Source: Spirosoma linguale DSM 74 (GTDB lineage: Bacteria; Bacteroidota; Bacteroidia; Cytophagales; Spirosomataceae). Taken from it: 64,000 nt of DNA. Below the pieces are notes generated by a model. The model saw nothing but the letters and a program-made list of their open reading frames with translations. It made no database searches and was not told the origin of the DNA. The stretch's first letter is position 1; each line of letters begins with the position of its first letter. Location: the NCBI GenBank assembly GCA_000024525.1, contig CP001769.1:2466001-2530000 (forward strand), in the 5' to 3' direction. Below, piece by piece: positions 43,489-50,822 of this stretch. A program made the position numbers and the translations under genes.

Positions 43489-43629
43489 CGAGCGGTCATC
43501 ATTACTTTTTCAAGTCAGATACAAACTATCATAACTCGTTGTTGACGGTGACGGATATGCTCACCTGTCATCAACGGGTTATTTAGTTTTAGCGGGTTAC
43601 TAATCTTTGATTTGCTGAAATTATACGGA

Positions 43630-43681
43630 GTTTTCCCTACATCTCGGTCGAGATTAATCACGACCGAGATGTAGGGAAAAC
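43630..43681. terminator. 21-bp perfect inverted repeat
   Basis: Arms 43630-43650 and 43661-43681 (GTTTTCCCTACATCTCGGTCG and its complement) enclose a 10-base loop. It lies 141 bp after the nitroreductase stop and may terminate its transcript. Confidence 0.7.
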
Positions 43682-44107
43682 AAAGAAATAGCAGTAGGAA
43701 GCCAGGGCTACAGATACCCAATATCGATTTGGGTTGTATGGGCATGACCCGTTTCAGGGATGGCCATATGTATGGCCCTGCCGATAAATAGGAAGCGGTC
43801 GCCACGATACACCGTTCTCTTGAGTTAGAAGGTAAATTTTTAGATACAGGCGATCCTGGCGGGCCTTATGAGAATGTAGGTTGATCGTAAAGGCTATTGC
43901 CGGCAAACGAGATTAGTTCATTATTACCTCTAGGTTCGGCGGGGAAACCGATGATCAGGATGAGTTACGCAATCAAGTTTCTTTTTAGTTATGCAGTTCG
44001 CGTAAACCGAGCTGCTAGGGAATATACACTGTGATTTTTAGGGGCTGACGGTGTCCTCCAACTATATAACAGATGTTTGAATGCTTATTGGTCTCAAATA
44101 GGTACGT

Positions 44108-44192
44108 AATAGGAAATTCCTTTCGTCTCACTTATGAGCGTTTAATGGTAAAGCCTGTTTTAATAACTGTCCAACGCTATCAGTCGCATACG
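44108..44192 (+). repeat. Dispersed intergenic repeat, copy 4 (long form)
   Basis: Reads ATTCCTTTCGTCTCACTTAT, GAGCGTTTAATGG, then TAATAACTGTCCAACGCTAT and CAGTCGCATACGG. The tail is nearly identical to that of copies 3 and 11, which shows the long form is about 90 bp. Confidence 0.7.
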
Positions 44193-44445
44193 GTCGAATT
44201 GAGGGTAACTCGTAGGGTTAAAATACCTGTCAAGCCTACGAACCCGTTACTCTACCTGATCATATCCGTAGTTATCCGCTGGTGTGGCCCCTGCCTGTGG
44301 CCTATCTTTGAGCCACTAGCCACTGCCCTTAAGCCAACCAGGCACTAGGAGCCTACTTGTACTGGCCCGGCTTCGTTGGTTCAAGCCGTAGTGAGCGCTG
44401 GGATAACTCGCACCAAGGGGGTGCACAAACACAAACAACACCGTC

Positions 44446-44886
44446 ATGAGATGGCTAGCCTGGTTTCTTGAAGATAAGCCCGGTCCGGTTGGTAAGCTAC
44501 AAGTCGATGCACCGGAACCCGAGGATCAGCGGCCCCCTAAGAAGTGGATGGTTTGGGCCACCATCCTGTTGGGTATTGGCTGCTGGGAGGTTGGCTTGCT
44601 CTGGGTTGTTGCCCAGTGGCCCTGGTTGAGGGTTAGTCAAGGGCTACTGAAGGTGGGCAGTCTGAGTCTGTATGTATGGATCAGCTATCGGCTGAGCGCC
44701 AGGCCTGATCTCTCCAATCTGGGCTGGTGGGGTGGGCTACTGGACAATCCTTTCCGTAGCTCGGACAATGTGAACCGCTGGCTGCTTTATCTTCAGCTTC
44801 TTTTGGTACCGGGTAAGTTGATGGCTTACAGCTTTGTGATGGGCTGGATAATTTTCAATCATATGATTAAAAAAACCCATCAGTAG
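44446..44886 (+). CDS. Hypothetical membrane protein
   Basis: The 146-residue protein begins with a hydrophilic 33 residues rich in Pro/Asp/Glu, then three or four hydrophobic helices (about 35-58, 65-82, 105-138) rich in tryptophan. No family recognised. It lies 126 bp before another small membrane protein in the same orientation, so they may be co-transcribed. Confidence 0.65.
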   Translation: MRWLAWFLEDKPGPVGKLQVDAPEPEDQRPPKKWMVWATILLGIGCWEVGLLWVVAQWPWLRVSQGLLKVGSLSLYVWISYRLSARPDLSNLGWWGGLLDNPFRSSDNVNRWLLYLQLLLVPGKLMAYSFVMGWIIFNHMIKKTHQ

Positions 44887-45012
44887 TTGTCTACTCGCTG
44901 CCATTGCACCCTACCTGATACCGCCAGCGGGATGACAGGAGGCAAGAGACTCCCAAACGTGTAAGCCTAAACGTATAGTTGTAAACATGAGTAGACAGCC
45001 ATTGGGTAGCCT

Positions 45013-45402
45013 ATGAAATTCTTGATACCCCTTCTGATAGGAGGCCTGTTTAATTCTATATTTTCGGGCCTCTTCCTGCTCTCTTATTATCGATTAGTAA
45101 GCAGGGCCAGTAAGGCAACCGGAATGATAACCGGTTTTGACCGAAGTGATTTCTTTCAACTTCGCAAGCTTTTTGTCCCGCTAGTTCGCTTTAAGACGCG
45201 TGATAATACCTGGATTGAGGGTCAGCCTGACCACTCGATATTCCATGAACTGAATTCCTTTGTACGTCAGGGAGAGGTGAGGGTTTATTATCAGGAAGAC
45301 AAACCAGAAAAATTTGTTATTGAAAGTGGTCTGGAGGTATTTGTCAACTGGCTGATTATTATCCTTACTCTTGGGGGTATAGTCTGGTTATTTGGTCAAT
45401 AA
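45013..45402 (+). CDS. DUF3592-like membrane protein
   Basis: The 129-residue protein has an N-terminal helix (about 4-26), a soluble beta domain (about 33-105: KATGMITGFDRSD, LVRFKTRDNTWIEGQP, VRVYYQEDKPEKFVIE) and a C-terminal helix (about 108-127). This is the DUF3592 layout, two helices around an extracytoplasmic or cytoplasmic beta domain with the VYYxxxxPEK motif. Function unknown. Confidence 0.75.
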   Translation: MKFLIPLLIGGLFNSIFSGLFLLSYYRLVSRASKATGMITGFDRSDFFQLRKLFVPLVRFKTRDNTWIEGQPDHSIFHELNSFVRQGEVRVYYQEDKPEKFVIESGLEVFVNWLIIILTLGGIVWLFGQ

Positions 45403-45406
45403 AGGA

Positions 45407-45455
45407 GCTAATAAATGTCCATTCCTCCGTCTTACATGGGAGCGTTTTGGGAGAA
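45407..45455 (+). repeat. Dispersed intergenic repeat, copy 5 (short form)
   Basis: Reads ATGTCCATTCCTCCGTCTTA, CATGGGAGCGTTTTGGGAGA. It starts 5 bp after the DUF3592-like stop codon, consistent with a terminator-like position. Confidence 0.6.
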
Positions 45456-45636
45456 TGTGCCCGTGAGTAACTTGGTGATCACATGAACACTCCAGTATAA
45501 CCGGACATCCTTTGTACGGTTTCGGACATATACCCAATACTTATCAAGTTATACTTCTGAAAATTAGCTAGTTAAAGATTTGGCATTCTATTTGTTCAAC
45601 AACTATTAAAGAAATATATCTCTTTAACCTGTTGGT

Positions 45637-45972
45637 ATGAGTCGAACCTATCTGGGTGAGTTTGAAGAGTTGGTCTTACTCGCTGTGGCCCTCCTGCAAC
45701 AACAACCTACCGGGGCTTATGGTGTCACCATTGCCGACGAACTCCAGCAACGAGCCCAACGTACCACATCCGTGACAGGGGTGCATGTAGTCCTGTATCG
45801 CCTGGAGGAGAAAGGCCTCGTTAGCTCAGCCTTAGGCGGAGCCACCTTAGCCCGGGGCGGACGACGTAAACGCTTATTCACCTTAACGGAGGCTGGTCAG
45901 CAAGTGCTTCGAGAGATGCGTCAACTCCGGATGGGGTTTTGGGAGGCATTACCCACCCCGTTCTTTTCATAA
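45637..45972 (+). CDS. PadR-family transcriptional regulator
   Basis: The 111-residue winged-helix protein has EFEELVLLAVALLQQ, YGVTIADELQQRAQRT, TGVHVVLYRLEEKGLVSS and RRKRLFTLTEAGQQVLREM, the signatures of PadR N-terminal domains of the type that precede prefix-domain permeases in Cytophagales. It probably controls the two following genes, which begin 3 bp after its stop. Confidence 0.93.
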   Translation: MSRTYLGEFEELVLLAVALLQQQPTGAYGVTIADELQQRAQRTTSVTGVHVVLYRLEEKGLVSSALGGATLARGGRRKRLFTLTEAGQQVLREMRQLRMGFWEALPTPFFS

Positions 45973-45975
45973 CCT

Positions 45976-46338
45976 ATGAACAAGTCTTTCTCCGATCCAA
46001 CACCTCAGCGAACAGCGGAGCGCCGGCCTCCCCGCTGGGCCGACCGCCTGCTTAACTGGTTGACGCCTGCTGAACTGCTGGAAGAGTTACAGGGGGATTT
46101 GTATGAGCAGTTTGCCCAGCGGGTCGACCAAGTTGGTTCTTGGCGGGCCCGTTGGGGGTATGGTCTGGAAGCCCTGAAGGTCATTCGGCCCTATTACCTT
46201 CGGCGTCGAGTAGCCAGCCTGGTCCATCGACAAAAAGGTTTCTTTCCGAAGCAGCAGGCTACCACTCCCCCCTACTTTACCCATAAACATTCCTCGCCCC
46301 CACGACTCAATCCCCGATATGATCCGGAATTATTTTAA
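45976..46338 (+). CDS. Permease prefix-domain protein (split from the FtsX permease)
   Basis: The 120-residue product carries the prefix domain that usually opens PadR-linked permeases: PPRWADRLLNWLTPAELLEELQGDLYEQF, WRARWGYGLEALKVIRPYYLRRR are its parts. In many relatives this is fused to the permease; here it stops at 46338, 20 bp inside the permease frame, which is in another phase. It may be a native overlap with translational coupling or a frameshift of a fused gene. It is basic and has no membrane helix. Confidence 0.78.
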   Translation: MNKSFSDPTPQRTAERRPPRWADRLLNWLTPAELLEELQGDLYEQFAQRVDQVGSWRARWGYGLEALKVIRPYYLRRRVASLVHRQKGFFPKQQATTPPYFTHKHSSPPRLNPRYDPELF

Positions 46339-48724
46339 AATCGCATGGCGGAACATTCGCCGATACAAACTAAACAGTACGCTTACCGTCGTTGGACTGG
46401 CTTTGGGATTGGCTTGCGGCCTGTTGATGATCTTGCACGTACAACAAGAGTTGGCTTATGATAAAGGCTTTGCGAAAGCAGATCGGATTTACCGAGTTAC
46501 TCAGGAAGACATTAGCGAGAAAAATCAGCAGTGGGCCGCTACCTCGCCGATTTTGGGAATCGAAATGCAGAAGGCAATCCCTGCCATTCAGAGCGTGGTC
46601 CGCTTTCATCGCCCTTCACCAGACCGAGTATTCAGTTATGTTCCTTTGGGAGGCACCGCAAGACAATTTGAAGAAAAGGGTGGCTACTTTGCTGACTCAA
46701 CCGTAGTGGATGTATTTGATCTCCAATTTGTCAAAGGCAATCCGCGAACGGCGCTTAAACAGATTGACGCCATTGTGCTCAGCGAAGCCATGGCGAGAAA
46801 GTACTTTGGACACGAAGACCCCATCGGCAAACGGATTCAGGACGATCTGGAAAAACGCCCCTTAACCGTAACGGGAGTTATCAGGGAATTTCCCTTTCCA
46901 ACCCACCTTCAATTCGATTACCTCATTTCCATGGCGACCTTTTACCGGTATGCCGATAAAAATACCCTGGAAAGTCGGGTTTGGGCAGGGTTTTATAATT
47001 ATATCCTGCTGGACAAGCGTTCCTCACGCTCAGAGGTGGAAGCACGAATCCCGGAATTCATGGTGAAATTTTATCAGGCTACGGGCCAAACCAGAAAACA
47101 AATCCTGGCTACCCGGAGAACCCCGATACAACCCATTACGGCTATTCATCTGCACTCAAAGCTGGAAAAAGAGATGGGAATCAACAGCGACATCACCTAT
47201 GTGTACGTTTTTTCTATTGCGGCCCTGTTTATCCTGCTCATTGCGGCTGTCAATTTCATTAACATGGCGACGGCCCAGGCATTCAATCGAATAAAAGAAG
47301 TAGGCGTACGTAAGGTATTGGGTGCCCATAAAGAGCAGTTGATCCGGCAGTTTCTGGGTGAATCATTCATGCTGACGCTACTAGGGGCCGTTATCGCCTT
47401 TCTCCTATTGCAGCTAGCTATTCCCGTTTATAATGAACTAACGGCTAAAAATCTTCGCTTCGGCCAGTTGTTCACGGCCTCGACGGTGGCACTGATGATT
47501 CTATTAACGGCACTAATTAGTTTGATCGCTGGCTTTTATCCCGCTTGGTTTATTGCCAGGATCAACCCCGTTACCTCGTTAAAAGGCAAAAAAAGTCAGG
47601 ATTCATCCGTCACCCTGGTTCGGAAAAGCTTAATCGTGTTTCAGTTCAGCGTGTCGGTATTTATGATTTTTAGTACGGTTGTCGTCTACCGGCAAATGCA
47701 GTTTTTCCGGCATAAAGCGTTGGGCTTCGACCAGGAGCAGGTAATAGCGGTCAAGCTGTACGGGCGAGACATGCAGGACAAAGCAAGCTTAATTCAGCAA
47801 GAGTTACAGAAAAACGCAGCCGTTACAAACGTTGCTCGAATCTCAAGGTTGCCGGGTGATCGTTTTGGGGTAGACCTGTTTAGGCCACTGGGGCAGCTCA
47901 ACGAGGCAACTGCCTGCCGATTTATGTGGGCTGATGAACAAATGCTACCGGTGTTAAGTATTGGCTTGAAAGAGGGCCGGAATTTCGTCTCGAAAGTAGA
48001 TGGCGCTCACTTTTCGTTTATTCTAAATGAGTCGGCAGTCAAAGCCCTTCAACTGGATTCCCCCATCAGGCGGAAAGCCGTCGCCTTTGGTGACACGGGT
48101 GAGATCGTAGGTATTGTCAACGACTTCCATTTCGCATCTTTACATACGACCGTCGAGCCATTGGTGATCGTTCAGAATCCTGGCCAGGCAAACTATTTTC
48201 TGCTAAAAACGAAAGGAAATCAAGTAAGGGAAATGGTACAGTTCGCCCAATCGACTCTGGCGCGTCTTTCGCCAGGTAGCTTATTCAGTTATACGTTCTT
48301 AGACGAGAAATTGGCCCAACTGTACGATTCAGAACAGCGCGTGGGTAATGTGTTGAACATGTTTGCCGTCTTTGCCCTGTTCATTTCGTGTCTGGGTTTA
48401 TTTGGATTATCGGCCTATGCCGCTCAGCTACGGAGGAAAGAAGTTGGTATCCGGAAAGTATTGGGCGCTTCCGTACCTAGTCTTATCGTGTTACTATCCA
48501 GCGACTTTCTACGACTGGTCCTGCTGGCGATTGTATTGGCCTCGCCTTTAGGCTGGTGGGCGATGAATCAGTGGTTACAAAATTTTGCTTATCCCATAGC
48601 TATTGAGTGGTGGATGTTCGTAGTGAGTGCTCTTCTGACCATTCTGGTTGCCCTACTAACCATTAGCTTTCAAAGTATTCAGACAGCGGTATTGAATCCA
48701 GTCAAGTCGTTACGAAGCGAGTAA
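46319..48724 (+). CDS. ABC transporter permease, two FtsX/MacB domains
   Basis: The 801-residue protein begins MIRNYFKIAWRNIRRYK and has an N-terminal helix, a MacB-type periplasmic domain (about 45-280), three helices (about 300-430) with KEVGVRKVLGAHKEQLIRQF, a second helix and periplasmic domain (about 440-670), and a second FtsX core (about 690-795) with RKEVGIRKVLGASV. Such permeases usually need a separate ATPase for antimicrobial-peptide or lipoprotein export, which is not encoded here. PadR and the prefix protein precede it in one operon. Confidence 0.93.
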   Translation: MIRNYFKIAWRNIRRYKLNSTLTVVGLALGLACGLLMILHVQQELAYDKGFAKADRIYRVTQEDISEKNQQWAATSPILGIEMQKAIPAIQSVVRFHRPSPDRVFSYVPLGGTARQFEEKGGYFADSTVVDVFDLQFVKGNPRTALKQIDAIVLSEAMARKYFGHEDPIGKRIQDDLEKRPLTVTGVIREFPFPTHLQFDYLISMATFYRYADKNTLESRVWAGFYNYILLDKRSSRSEVEARIPEFMVKFYQATGQTRKQILATRRTPIQPITAIHLHSKLEKEMGINSDITYVYVFSIAALFILLIAAVNFINMATAQAFNRIKEVGVRKVLGAHKEQLIRQFLGESFMLTLLGAVIAFLLLQLAIPVYNELTAKNLRFGQLFTASTVALMILLTALISLIAGFYPAWFIARINPVTSLKGKKSQDSSVTLVRKSLIVFQFSVSVFMIFSTVVVYRQMQFFRHKALGFDQEQVIAVKLYGRDMQDKASLIQQELQKNAAVTNVARISRLPGDRFGVDLFRPLGQLNEATACRFMWADEQMLPVLSIGLKEGRNFVSKVDGAHFSFILNESAVKALQLDSPIRRKAVAFGDTGEIVGIVNDFHFASLHTTVEPLVIVQNPGQANYFLLKTKGNQVREMVQFAQSTLARLSPGSLFSYTFLDEKLAQLYDSEQRVGNVLNMFAVFALFISCLGLFGLSAYAAQLRRKEVGIRKVLGASVPSLIVLLSSDFLRLVLLAIVLASPLGWWAMNQWLQNFAYPIAIEWWMFVVSALLTILVALLTISFQSIQTAVLNPVKSLRSE

Positions 48725-48800
48725 GGTGGAATGCCCAAGTAGGAGTAACTAAAAGGACCTACGAGCCATTTATTCTCTAGTTACCCTTATCTTGCCAGAC

Positions 48801-48865
48801 GCCCAATTTAAGAATCAGATACATAAACGTTCCTTCGTTTCAGGCAGGAGCATTTTCTGAGATAG
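48801..48865 (+). repeat. Dispersed intergenic repeat, copy 6
   Basis: Reads CGCCCAATTTAAGAATCAGA, TACATAAACGTTCCTTCGTT, TCAGGCAGGAGCATTTTCTG. It lies 76 bp after the permease stop; a second copy follows within 75 bp. Confidence 0.65.
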
Positions 48866-48935
48866 GGTATACACGAGTATTTAGCCAAGAGGTTCGTCCT
48901 TTGGCTAAATACTGTTTTAGTAAAGCTCCTATTAA

Positions 48936-48986
48936 GCAGCAAAAACATGAAAACGTCTTCGTCTCAGGGGAGTGTTTAGTGAAAAT
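48936..48986 (+). repeat. Dispersed intergenic repeat, copy 7
   Basis: Reads AAAAACATGAAAACGTCTTC, GTCTCAGGGGAGTGTTTAGT. Together with copy 6 it occupies the 341-bp gap between the permease and the convergent phosphotransferase gene; no other feature is visible there. Confidence 0.6.
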
Positions 48987-49065
48987 AAGTGATTATAAAA
49001 TCAGTCGAATGACTTTATACTATAGCAAGTCCAACCTGATTTAGTGCGCCACAAAGACCACCTGC

Positions 49066-50067
49066 CTAATCGGCCAACTTGTCCCAATACATGGCTACCA
49101 GATGCCGCAAAAAGCCAATATATACGTTTCGGTGTGCGGGCTGACTGAAACTGTAAAATTGGTCATGGGTCGTATGGAAGCTCATGTAAAACAGCCAAAA
49201 GCCCAGCGATAGGTAAGGAACTAGGGCCAGTTCCTGGTCGCTAATTGAACCGAACTCACCATAGCCCTCTAGAAAAAAAGCATAAGCTTCATCACAAGCT
49301 TGCTGGCTCATCCGACCCGCGTAGACCGCTAAGGCCAGATGTTGCCAAAACGACATAATATCATTGATCAACCAGCCGTAGCCCATGAAATCAAAGTCAA
49401 ACAAGGTTACTGACTCCCCCTCAAAATGAACGTTTTTGGGTAAGAAGTCAAAATGGCAATAGCCGGTCATGAAGCCAGCGGTATTGACGTGTGACAATTT
49501 TTCGACCACGTAGGTAGCTTGGTTTCGCAACCAGTCATATCCTTCCTGATCAGCGCCAAAAGTGGGTTGCAAGCGTTCTAAAGGGTGAAAAAAGGTGGTA
49601 TCCAGATCAAAAACCCACCGCTCTCCGGGCAGCGTAAGGGTCGATGAAACCCGGTGAAAGCGCGCCATTTCCCGACCCAATGAGCGGAGTTGATTAGGCG
49701 TCAGTATGCTAGCCGGCTGGCCAGGAGCATAGCTAAAAAGCACGGCTTGTCGTTGTCCCTCAATGGCGTCAATGGTCTGAATAGTACCTTTTGTGCGATC
49801 AACAATAGGATAAGACACCGATACGCCTGCCTGCTTGAGTGCTAGCAGCATAGCCACTTCGGCTTGGACGTGGGCCAGACTTCGATGGGAAGACCGGTAA
49901 ATACGCAGGATGAATCGGTCCTGTTCCGATTCAACCAGATAGGTGTCGCCTACTCCCCGAACCAGGAAGGCGCATCGCACATTTTCCAGGTCATAGGTTT
50001 GGGCGAGTAGAGTAGCCAGGGCAGCGGGGCTGAGAGTTGAATAAGTGGCGGGGAATTTAGCGCTCAT
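49066..50067 (-). CDS. APH/homoserine-kinase-II-like phosphotransferase
   Basis: The start is placed at ATG 50067 (MSAKFPATYSTLSP); the longer frame to 50652 crosses a repeat and a kinase fragment and is judged false. The 333-residue protein has a protein-kinase-like fold: nucleotide strand RFILRIYRSS, EVAMLLALKQAG, Brenner motif CHFDFLPKNVHF and metal motif LFDFDFMGYG. Relatives phosphorylate small alcohols such as homoserine, choline or aminoglycosides. The substrate here is not known. Confidence 0.85.
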   Translation of the reverse strand: MSAKFPATYSTLSPAALATLLAQTYDLENVRCAFLVRGVGDTYLVESEQDRFILRIYRSSHRSLAHVQAEVAMLLALKQAGVSVSYPIVDRTKGTIQTIDAIEGQRQAVLFSYAPGQPASILTPNQLRSLGREMARFHRVSSTLTLPGERWVFDLDTTFFHPLERLQPTFGADQEGYDWLRNQATYVVEKLSHVNTAGFMTGYCHFDFLPKNVHFEGESVTLFDFDFMGYGWLINDIMSFWQHLALAVYAGRMSQQACDEAYAFFLEGYGEFGSISDQELALVPYLSLGFWLFYMSFHTTHDQFYSFSQPAHRNVYIGFLRHLVAMYWDKLAD

Positions 50068-50152
50068 AGCGGCAAGGTATACGTTTATTTCGATGAATAT
50101 GGGTCTGCTGTTACAAGCCACTTCTCTGACCTTGATTATCTTTCTCTCTGAA

Positions 50153-50218
50153 CCCCCAGTTTTTAAAACAAATTCATGAACGCTCCCTTGTCTCACATTG
50201 GAGTGTTTAAAGAGACGG
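50153..50218 (+). repeat. Dispersed intergenic repeat, copy 8
   Basis: Reads CCCCCAGTTTTTAAAACAAA, TTCATGAACGCTCCCTTGTC, TCACATTGGAGTGTTTAAAG, AGACGG. The interleaved pairs AACGCTCC/GGAGTGTT and GTCTC/GAGAC are clear. It abuts the truncated kinase fragment, and read on the minus strand it supplies residues that join two unrelated frames. Confidence 0.72.
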
Positions 50219-50652
50219 CAATTCTCTCGGTGGGAAGCTAACTCAGGGCCGTAGGTAGATTCGAGTAAGGTCCGGATGAACGACACCGAATCTGTCCATT
50301 CCAGTTGCAGTTCAGTTTTGCCTGCTTCAATTTGGCTCAGCGTCAGCGTATCCCTTAGTAAGCGGTCAAGCGCCGTTAGTTTGGCCGAAATAACGGCCAG
50401 GTGCCGTCTGATGGCAGGCGTTGACGAGGTAGCCGCTTCTCGATTGACATGTTGCTCGATTAAGTCGGCACTTGACTGAATGGCCGCCAGGGGCGTGCAA
50501 AACTCATGGGAGGCCGTTTCAATAAATTGTCCAACATAATTACCATTAGAGGTTATGGGTTTTATCCGCAGTTGATTTGCCCAACGGTTGTAATAATTGT
50601 GTTGGTAATGAAGTGTGTCATTAGTTCGCAAACCAAATTCACTCAGACCCAT
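50219..50652 (-). pseudogene. Histidine-kinase fragment (HisKA region only)
   Basis: From ATG 50652 about 140 residues match the middle of a sensor kinase: VGQFIETASHEFCTPLAAIQ is the H-box (family consensus SHEFRTPL) and LLRDTLTLSQIEAGK is the second HisKA helix. The ATP-binding domain is missing: after ESTYGPELASHREN the frame runs into the repeat at 50153-50218. The sensory N-terminus is also missing. It is a dead kinase remnant ending at the repeat. Confidence 0.8.
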
Positions 50653-50822
50653 AACGTATGGGGCTAATTAAGGTGGCCAGCTATTAAAAGACTACTAGAA
50701 TTGATTTGTATTACTTAGTTTATTTATAATAGGTAAGACTAGGGCCACTTTGCAGAGTAACCCGCACTTGTCGTATTGGGTAATAAATGATTGCCAATTT
50801 AAACACCTGCTCATTTAATACT

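Larger units (their letters stand above)
43489..44445. other. Long intergenic region with a hairpin and one repeat copy
   Basis: These 957 bp contain the hairpin at 43630-43681 and the repeat copy at 44108-44192, both listed. The minus-strand frame 43515-43805 overlaps the hairpin and looks non-coding. Nothing else could be supported, including in 43810-44100. Confidence 0.5.

Noticed and set aside
43515..43805. Minus-strand 96-codon frame
   Set aside because: It runs through both arms of the 21-bp hairpin and matches nothing recognised.
49066..50652. Genuine kinase-phosphotransferase fusion protein
   Set aside because: The linking segment is encoded by the reverse complement of an intergenic repeat and the kinase part lacks its ATPase domain.
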